A stretch of 64,000 bases of DNA from Bradysia coprophila (taxonomy: Eukaryota > Arthropoda > Insecta > Diptera > Sciaridae), in the NCBI RefSeq assembly GCF_014529535.1, contig NC_050735.1, positions 7,761,739-7,825,738 on the forward strand, read 5' to 3'. Below the pieces are notes generated by a model. The model saw only the letters and a program-made list of their open reading frames with translations, did not search any database and had not been told where the DNA came from. Position numbers and translations under genes: made by a program. This document shows positions 57,042 to 64,000 of the stretch, piece after piece (position 1 is the stretch's first letter; the number at the start of each line of letters is the position of its first letter).

Positions 57042-58308
57042 GGTTACAAGTAAGTACAATTCTGAAAGCAAACTGATGAGCATAACGATCTTTTGCCGGT
57101 CTTTTATACTCCCACAAAAGTGGCGATGACGCTAGTATCGTCAATTGATCCAATAATTGAAAATGAAAATTCACAGTTCATCTAGCCGCCTGATCAAACA
57201 CACCTCTGCTGTTCGGTTTTAATTTTTATTTTGGTACTTATTGTTGTTGTTGTTTATGATGCCGAAAATTAATTCCTCTCTAACTTACCTGTAATTAGAG
57301 TCGCTTTTGCAAACAAATTAGTTTCGTTCGAATATTTTAATAAGTAAAATTTGCAATTTGATCTCGAAATTTTGTTTTTGTTTTCCGTGTCCCATCGCTA
57401 AATTATGTGAAGATTGCGGTAAGCCTCATTAATATGGCACGTGTATTTGGGATTGTATCGATCACGAGCACACTAATTTAAATATCGCAAAATTGTGCGT
57501 CAACGGATGCAGTCGCTTGAGTCGGTCTCAGTTATCTGACCTTTGAGATATCTTCGTTTTGAGATTTCGATGTTTGAAAAACGTTTCTTCAGATCACTGG
57601 CTTCTTTGCCTAATACGATAGGGAAGTAATTATGGATAATAACCTGTTGGCAACTTGACCACATCGTTACACAATTAATCTTATTTTATTCGATCAGTGT
57701 GTTTTTTGGCCATTGCCACAAATAAACGTGCGCTCAAAACACGCTTAAGCAACTACAGAATTTCGATGAAATAGCTGGATGTTCGAGTTGCCAACACTTT
57801 CCTACCCGCTCATGCAAAAATACTGACGATCGTAGGAATGTTCCAAACATCGAAGTCTGTGAAACGATGATTTTTTGAAAGATTAATCGACAAGGACTAG
57901 GACTCAAGCGATTGCATCCATTGACGTAAAACACACATATAATAATATGCGTTACAAGTTACACATGCACACACGTGCCATATTAATGAGGCTTACCGCA
58001 ATCTCCTCATAATTTAGCGATGGGACACGGAAAACAAAAACAAAATTTCGAGATCAAATTGCAAATTTTCCTGACTAAAATATTCGAACGAAACTAATTT
58101 GTTTCCGAAAGCGACTCTAATTACAGGTGGGTTAGATAGGAATTAATTTTCGGCATCATCAACAACAACAATAACAATAAGCAGCAGAATAAAAATTAAA
58201 ACCGAACAGCAGAGGTGTGTTTGATCAGGTGGCTAGATGAATGTGAATTTTCATTTTCAATTATTGGATCAATTGACGATACTAGCGTCATCGCCACTTT
58301 TGTGGGAG
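57042..58308. promoter_or_regulatory. Shared divergent promoter region, copies 3 and 4
   Basis: Equivalent to the copy 1/2 region, with inverted outer parts and a unique centre. It lacks about 39 bases near 57702 that are present at 50128-50166. Confidence 0.6.
57101..57108 (-). promoter_or_regulatory. TATA box, copy 3
   Basis: TATAAAAG on the minus strand, 60 bases before the ATG. Confidence 0.78.
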
Positions 58309-58316
58309 TATAAAAG
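58309..58316 (+). promoter_or_regulatory. TATA box, copy 4
   Basis: TATAAAAG, 60 bases before the ATG. Confidence 0.78.
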
Positions 58317-58375
58317 ACCGGCAAAAGATCGTTATGCTCATCAGTTTGCTTTCAGAATTGTACTTACTTGTAACC

Positions 58376-59262
58376 ATGAAATTCATCGTCGCTTTCTTGG
58401 CTGTACTTGCCGTTGGCGTAAGTCAATTGGCAGTTTTCATAGAAGAGAAGGACCGAAAATTAACACAATTTTTCTATTCTCTTTCCTTTAGTCCGTCAGT
58501 GCCACCCCACTCTTGGGCTTGAACTTGGGAGGTGTTCTTAACGGTGTATTGGGAAATTTGTCATGCAGCCTTAATGGACTCGTTGGCAACCTTCAAGACA
58601 CAATCAACAATCTCGTTGGAACCGTTCTTGAAATCGTAGAACAATTACTCGCTGCTGTCGCTGCTGCTTTGAACGGTATCATTGATCAAGTCAACGGTCT
58701 CGTTGCACTCGATGGATGCGGTCTTAACGGTCTTACCGGTACTGTTACTGGTGTTGTTACCGGTCTTATCGGCAATATCGGAGTCACACTTAACGATGTC
58801 ATTGGTCAAGTTCAATGCATCCTTGAAAATGTTACTGGCAGTCTTGATGACCTCGTCGCCTCACTCGATGTTGTTCTCAACAGCCTCCTTTGCGCCGTCC
58901 AAGATCTTCTCCAAACCGTCGTTGCAGCCGTCGCCGAACTCCTCTTCAAGGTCAGCAAAGCCGTTGATGATGCTTTGGCTCAACTCCAATTGGCCCTCAA
59001 GGCAGTTGTCCAAGTTATTAGCGACACCCTCGATTGCCTTCTCGAACAGCTCCAAAACAGCCCACTCGGCTGCGCTTTGGACGGACTTCTTGCACAAGTC
59101 TCCGTTATTGTTGCCGAGCTTTTATGCGAAGTAGCTAAAGTTGCTGATAGCGTCGTTGCTAACGTACGTGTCGTTTTACGTAAGCTAGGTGCTGAATTAC
59201 AAAACATCATTGCCGCCCTTCAAGCTTCATTGGGCAACCTTGGACTCCAATGCCCATGCTAG
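58376..59262 (+). CDS. Secreted Leu/Val/Ala-rich cysteine protein, copy 4
   Basis: Exons 58376-58417 and 58492-59262 encode an intact 270-residue precursor with Glu223. It is the plus-strand counterpart of the dead copy 2: Gly57 is GGA here. An AATAAA signal lies at 59348-59353, about 85 bases after the stop. The intron variant (AACACAATT) is shared with copies 1 and 5. Same start, signal peptide and cysteine pattern as the others. Confidence 0.88.
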
Positions 59263-59399
59263 ATCGAAGAGTTCTCAACTTCTCTTCTCGATGACCGACC
59301 GAGCTTAATCGAACTTGAACATGAAATTAGCTTTTAAGTTAGAAAATAATAAAATTGCAAGAAAGAAAATTTTCCGTTTTTTTTATTACATTATGCGCA

Positions 59400-62220
59400 T
59401 TTACTGTTGACCGAATATCGTTCCTATCACTCCATTTCCATTTACTCTAACATCAAACCTGATCATTTTCTCAATGGACACTTTACGCCATCTCATTGTC
59501 AAAGAATGTGATCAAAAATATGTCGAATATTTTCAGCGCCACACCGATGAGGTGGTATATAATTATGAGTCATCTCTCAATGGGTTGTGATTTTCGCCAT
59601 TTTAAGAGGAAGAAGAATGACGTTTCAGGTCTATGACGCTCAGTAAATACACAATTTGTGAAACTATTTATGTTTCAGGCATGTAGTATACGTTGAATAA
59701 ATTGGTTTATTGAGTCTATATCTCAATTTCAATAGATCATTGAAGTGAACAATCAAAAAGAAAATGTTGACATTGGCGCTGGCGATCAGTTTCGACGGTC
59801 AAACCATGAACTTTCATCACAACCCATTGTTAAATAAAGTTTTCTTAAGATATCAGAATCGCCTGTGATCAATTGCTCTACAAATACATGTAATGGGAAC
59901 GAATCCAATCGGTATGTCATCCACAGAGTGCAATTGTGTACCACATACTAACGTAATTAAGTACGCCAATACTCAATTGAACGTATTGACTTCACTTATC
60001 CAGTCTAACGGAAATCAAACTTGATAAAAAAAAGTTCTCTCGTGTGCATCGTGTGCCTAAAAAAGCATTTATCATCGAGTTGTATACTATGTTTTTCGCA
60101 ATAAAGGCAACAGAAAGTCCAAGTCATACTTTTCGTCACTTGTTGAAATCTGCAGATAGAGTGGATACATATTCGTCAATAATGTCTGACAGTGACGTTT
60201 ATACTGCTATGTCGCCTTTTCGATATGAAAATTAATTGTGATGAGCAAACTGTGACATTGCTGCCTCTAGCATTTGCTAGCTCCTTCCGTTTCGATTACC
60301 TATGAATCACAGGCTGTGATGTTAACCTGTAAGTCTGTGTTTGATTTTAGTTTATACAGTATTTTGTTTGACGTTTTGTTGATTATGAATTTTGACAATG
60401 TGTTTTTTTTTGTATTATTTGTTATTGATATTTTGACGATGACTTTTTGACCTAATGTAGTCTTGCATATTGTGAATTTATTTTGTGTATAATCATGTTA
60501 CATGTTTTTTTGTACTTCACACGTACCCCCACGAAGAAGTGATAATAAATTTGATTTGACTTTTGCCACAATATGGAAGCTTAAAATTATTTTAATTTTT
60601 CCACGCCATTAGTCGTATAAATTTATACGTCAGATAGAGCTTTTTTCTCCTTTGTTACGATCTGACAGTTTTTCTATTTTAAAACATTTTGGTCCAAAAA
60701 AATATGAAAAACCACTTAAAACAGCATAGATATCTCAATTTTAGTTTTCATTTCCATACTAAATCGCAAAATAGAAAAACTGACAGATCGTAACAAGGGA
60801 GAAAAAAGCTCTATCTGACGCATAAATTTATACGACTAATGGCGTGGATTGTTCTGAGTTGACATTTTTTTAGTGCACCACATGAATTATTGGTATCGTG
60901 TTCAGACACGCACAACGTCGTAGCGTCTGCTACGCCCTCCTCTTGTTTATAATAGCTTCACTAGAATGTATACCTGAATTCCGGAGCTATTGAAACTATG
61001 CCACTGGTAGATCTCGAAAGAGCTTGAATTTATGAACTAGTAATGTGACATTATTCTTCTTAATCAAAACTTTTTAATCAATTAATTACACTCAATAACT
61101 GGTTGAGAATGGGCAATTTATGAAGTGAAAGCGAATGACAATAAGTTGATCCGGGAAACTTCCAATAGTTATCTAAATAATAAGTTAGAGACAGCCAATG
61201 TAATTTTGAATGCTATTTATTATATGAACATTCTCGATTAAATTATGTTGTTAATTTAGAACAGTTGTTGGCAACTGTAATGATATCAAATTAATAATCT
61301 AACACACACTCTCAATTTGATATCATTATCCTCACAAAAATGAAATGTTGTCACTCCGGATTCGTTCAAATTGTCAAATGTTCCAATAAGACCCGAATTG
61401 TTTACTATTGCAGTAAGATATCACAAAGTTCTCACTCGTCCGAGCTGTGTAATATTGCAATAAGATACCGCAACTCGGAGTTGTCTAATGTTAGGTTCAC
61501 TCTGGTCGCAAACTTCACACTCGTTGTAGTTGTCTAATGTTAGATTTGCTTGACTTTTTTAATTCTATATACTCACTGTAGTAAGTAGTATATATTTATA
61601 TATATGTTATTTTAGGTATATACTGCCTATTAATTATCAAATCTCAACAGAGTAAAATCCTGTTTTTCTGGAGTAGTTTCTCATCCCGACATGGCCCATC
61701 TTCGAACTTAACCTCAGGAATTCCATTCCTCATCGTATCGATTAAAAAAAATCATGGAAATCGGTTAAGAAATACTCAAGTTATTGTCGTGGCAAAAAAA
61801 AATTACAAACAATTACGTTTTTCATCACATTTCATATATTGTGTGGTTACAGACATTTTAGGGTGCAACATTTATTTCCGCGCTGAATTGAGACTACTAA
61901 TCGCTTGAACATCAACTTCGTCGCTCTTTTCCCATGAGTAACTTCAGCGATCTTGCTTCCAATTGCTTTTGTTAGTTTAATTTTCTTCTTTGCTGGACGT
62001 CGTGTTTAAATTTAGTTTCACTTTCACTAACCCTAAGACGAATATATTTGTGTTGTTTTACAGTGTTTCCCGGCATATAGATATTAAGTTCGAAGCTACA
62101 AACGTTTAGAATAGAGATGTTACAATTTTTTGATATTTTTGAATAGGCCGACACGATGCGACACGGAATAATGTTACTGAAATAATGTTAACAGTCAATT
62201 CGGTCAACAGTAAATGCGAA
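59400..62220. other. Convergent spacer 2 (between copies 4 and 5)
   Basis: A near-identical copy of spacer 1 without the 1337-bp element. The empty insertion site is at about 62168-62172. No recognised gene. Confidence 0.6.
60601..60847. mobile_element. CCACGCC fold-back MITE, copy 4 (deleted arm)
   Basis: Same 247-bp deletion form as the copy at 53060, carried along by the unit duplication. Confidence 0.88.
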
Positions 62221-62354
62221 TAATGTAATAAAAAAAACGGAAAATTTTCTTTCTTGCAATTTGATTATTTATTTCTAACTTAAAAGCTAATTTCATGTTC
62301 AAGTTCGATTAAGCTCGGTCGGTCATCGAGAAGAGAAGTTGAGAACTCTTCGAT

Positions 62355-63241
62355 CTAGCATGGGCATTGGAGTCCAAGGTTGCCCAATGAAGCTTGAAGG
62401 GCGGCAATGATGTTTTGTAATTCAGCACCTAGCTTACGTAAAACGACACGTACGTTAGCAACGACGCTATCAGCAACTTTAGCTACTTCGCATAAAAGAT
62501 CGGCAACAATAACGGAGACTTGTGCAAGAAGTCCGTCCAAAGCGCAGCCGAGTGGGCTGTTTTGGAGCTGTTCGAGAAGGCAATCGAGGGTGTCGCTAAT
62601 AACTTGGACAACTGCCTTGAGGGCCAATTGGAGTTGAGCCAAAGCATCATCAACGGCTTTGCTGACCTTGAAGAGGAGTTCGGCGACGGCTGCAACGACG
62701 GTTTGGAGAAGATCTTGGACGGCGCAAAGGAGGCTGTTGAGAACAACATCGAGTGAGGCGACGAGGTCATCAAGACTGCCAGTAACATTTTCAAGGATGC
62801 ATTGAACTTGACCAATGACATCGTTAAGTGTGACTCCGATATTGCCGATAAGACCGGTAACAACACCAGTAACAGTACCGGTAAGACCGTTAAGACCGCA
62901 TCCATCGAGTGCAACGAGACCGTTGACTTGATCAATGATACCGTTCAAAGCAGCAGCGACAGCAGCGAGTAATTGTTCTACGATTTCAAGAACGGTTCCA
63001 ACGAGATTGTTGATTGTGTCTTGAAGGTTGCCAACGAGTCCATTAAGGCTGCATGACAAATTTCCCAATACACCGTTAAGAACACCTCCCAAGTTCAAGC
63101 CCAAGAGTGGGGTGGCACTGACGGACTAAAGGAAAGAGAATAGAAAAATTGTGTTAATTTTCGGTCCTTCTCTTCTATGAAAACTGCCAATTGACTTACG
63201 CCAACGGCAAGTACAGCCAAGAAAGCGACGATGAATTTCAT
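62355..63241 (-). CDS. Secreted Leu/Val/Ala-rich cysteine protein, copy 5
   Basis: Minus-strand exons 63241-63200 and 63125-62355 encode an intact 270-residue precursor with Asp223, as in copy 1. The upstream DNA follows the divergent promoter region of copies 3/4 as far as 63878 and then becomes unrelated, so the usual divergent partner is not seen within the window. Confidence 0.88.
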
Positions 63242-63300
63242 GGTTACAAGTAAGTACAATTCTGAAAGCAAACTGATGAGCATAACGATCTTTTGCCGGT

Positions 63301-63308
63301 CTTTTATA
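63301..63308 (-). promoter_or_regulatory. TATA box, copy 5
   Basis: TATAAAAG on the minus strand, 60 bases before the ATG. Confidence 0.78.
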
Positions 63309-63878
63309 CTCCCACAAAAGTGGCGATGACGCTAGTATCGTCAATTGATCCAATAATTGAAAATGAAAATTCACAGTTCATCTAGCCGCCTGATCAAACA
63401 CACCTCTGCTGTTCGGTTTTAATTTTTATTTTGGTACTTATTGTTGTTGTTGTTTATGATGCCGAAAATTAATTCCTCTCTAACTTACCTGTAATTAGAG
63501 TCGCTTTTGCAAACAAATTAGTTTCGTTCGAATATTTTAATAAGTAAAATTTGCAATTTGATCTCGAAATTTTGTTTTTGTTTTCCGTGTCCCATCGCTA
63601 AATTATGTGAAGATTGCGGTAAGCCTCATTAATATGGCACGTGTATTTGGGATTGTATCGATCACGAGCACACTAATTTAAATATCGCAAAATTGTGCGT
63701 CAACGGATGCAGTCGCTTGAGTCGGTCTCAGTTATCTGACCTTTGAGATATCTTCGTTTTGAGATTTCGATGTTTGAAAAACGTTTCTTCAGATCACTGG
63801 CTTCTTTGCCTAATACGATAGGGAAGTAATTATGGATAATAACCTGTTGGCAACTTGACCACATCGTTACACAATTAA

Positions 63879-64000
63879 GAGTCAATTCGCCAAAACTTCG
63901 AACAACTTAAAAACAAGCCATCAGCGATTTTCGGCGGGTACACAGTAATCGATTCAGGTGATCCTCCTGAGTCATTTGCAACAAAAAAAAAATCCTCGAA
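63879..64000. other. Unique sequence beyond the array edge
   Basis: Nothing recognised; it marks the right-hand breakpoint of the array. Confidence 0.5.

Larger units (their letters stand above)
48446..63878. repeat. Palindromic/tandem array of five secreted-protein genes
   Basis: Gene orientations are - + - + -. Each divergent pair is an inverted repeat with ~1.4-kb arms (gene, promoter and 3' end) around a ~0.56-kb unique centre. The pair-plus-spacer unit then repeats in tandem: plus-strand landmarks recur 7540-7541 bases apart (50836/58376, 51722/59262). Sequence identity between units is close to complete. The right edge is abrupt: after ACACAATTAA at 63878 similarity to 57.67 kb stops. 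The left edge is at about 48446. Confidence 0.93.

Noticed and set aside
48446..63878. Recent viral or bacterial gene transfer as source of the secreted-protein array
   Set aside because: The genes have a spliced leader exon, an insect-type TATA promoter and AATAAA signals, all consistent with a native nuclear gene family.

Overview
The window is nuclear DNA from an insect, most likely a dipteran. It is A+T-rich with short GT-AG introns. It carries three DUF1091/DM8-type secreted-protein genes (a family strongly expanded in flies), AP-3 mu, LRRC57, an epoxide hydrolase, degenerate non-LTR retrotransposons and very many short fold-back DNA elements. The general look fits a nematoceran such as a fungus gnat, but that placement is inference. 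There is no bacterial, plasmid or CRISPR content.

Layout. Positions 1-6600 are gene-poor repeat debris: a decayed inverted-repeat element, two tRNA-like SINE heads, a composite repeat, and an 8-bp-TSD MITE at 5858-6196. A four-exon DUF1091 gene lies at 6606-7352, followed by a large fold-back MITE with another element nested in it. Between 10.4 and 11.8 kb is a non-LTR reverse-transcriptase fragment split by an 864-bp insertion with an 8-bp target duplication. Two DUF1091 paralogues (12550-13217 and 16511-17178, both minus) are a local duplication. A 971-bp hAT-like element containing a 51-bp minisatellite lies at 19160-20130. A four-exon, four-TM protein gene (20847-22543) has a fold-back MITE in its last intron.

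From 23.3 to 39 kb there is little coding sequence: a basic nuclear-type ORF (27998-28393), a jockey-like retrotransposon relic (34060-36578) and a TIR element filled with a ~146-bp tandem repeat (37667-39113). At 39.6-46.9 kb is a conserved block: epoxide hydrolase (+), an RTE relic, the seven-exon AP-3 mu subunit (-), several MITEs with clear target duplications, and LRRC57 (+).

The right-hand 15.4 kb (48446-63878) is the most unusual part. Five near-identical two-exon genes for a 270-residue secreted, Leu/Val/Ala-rich, Cys-containing protein alternate in orientation (- + - + -). Each divergent pair is a large palindrome whose arms carry promoter, gene and 3' end, and the unit repeats at about 7.54 kb. 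One copy is killed by a nonsense mutation. One spacer carries a 1337-bp inverted-repeat element that is precisely absent from the other, so filled and empty sites are both present. High dosage of one secreted product, kept uniform by gene conversion, is the simplest reading. The function of the protein is unknown to me.
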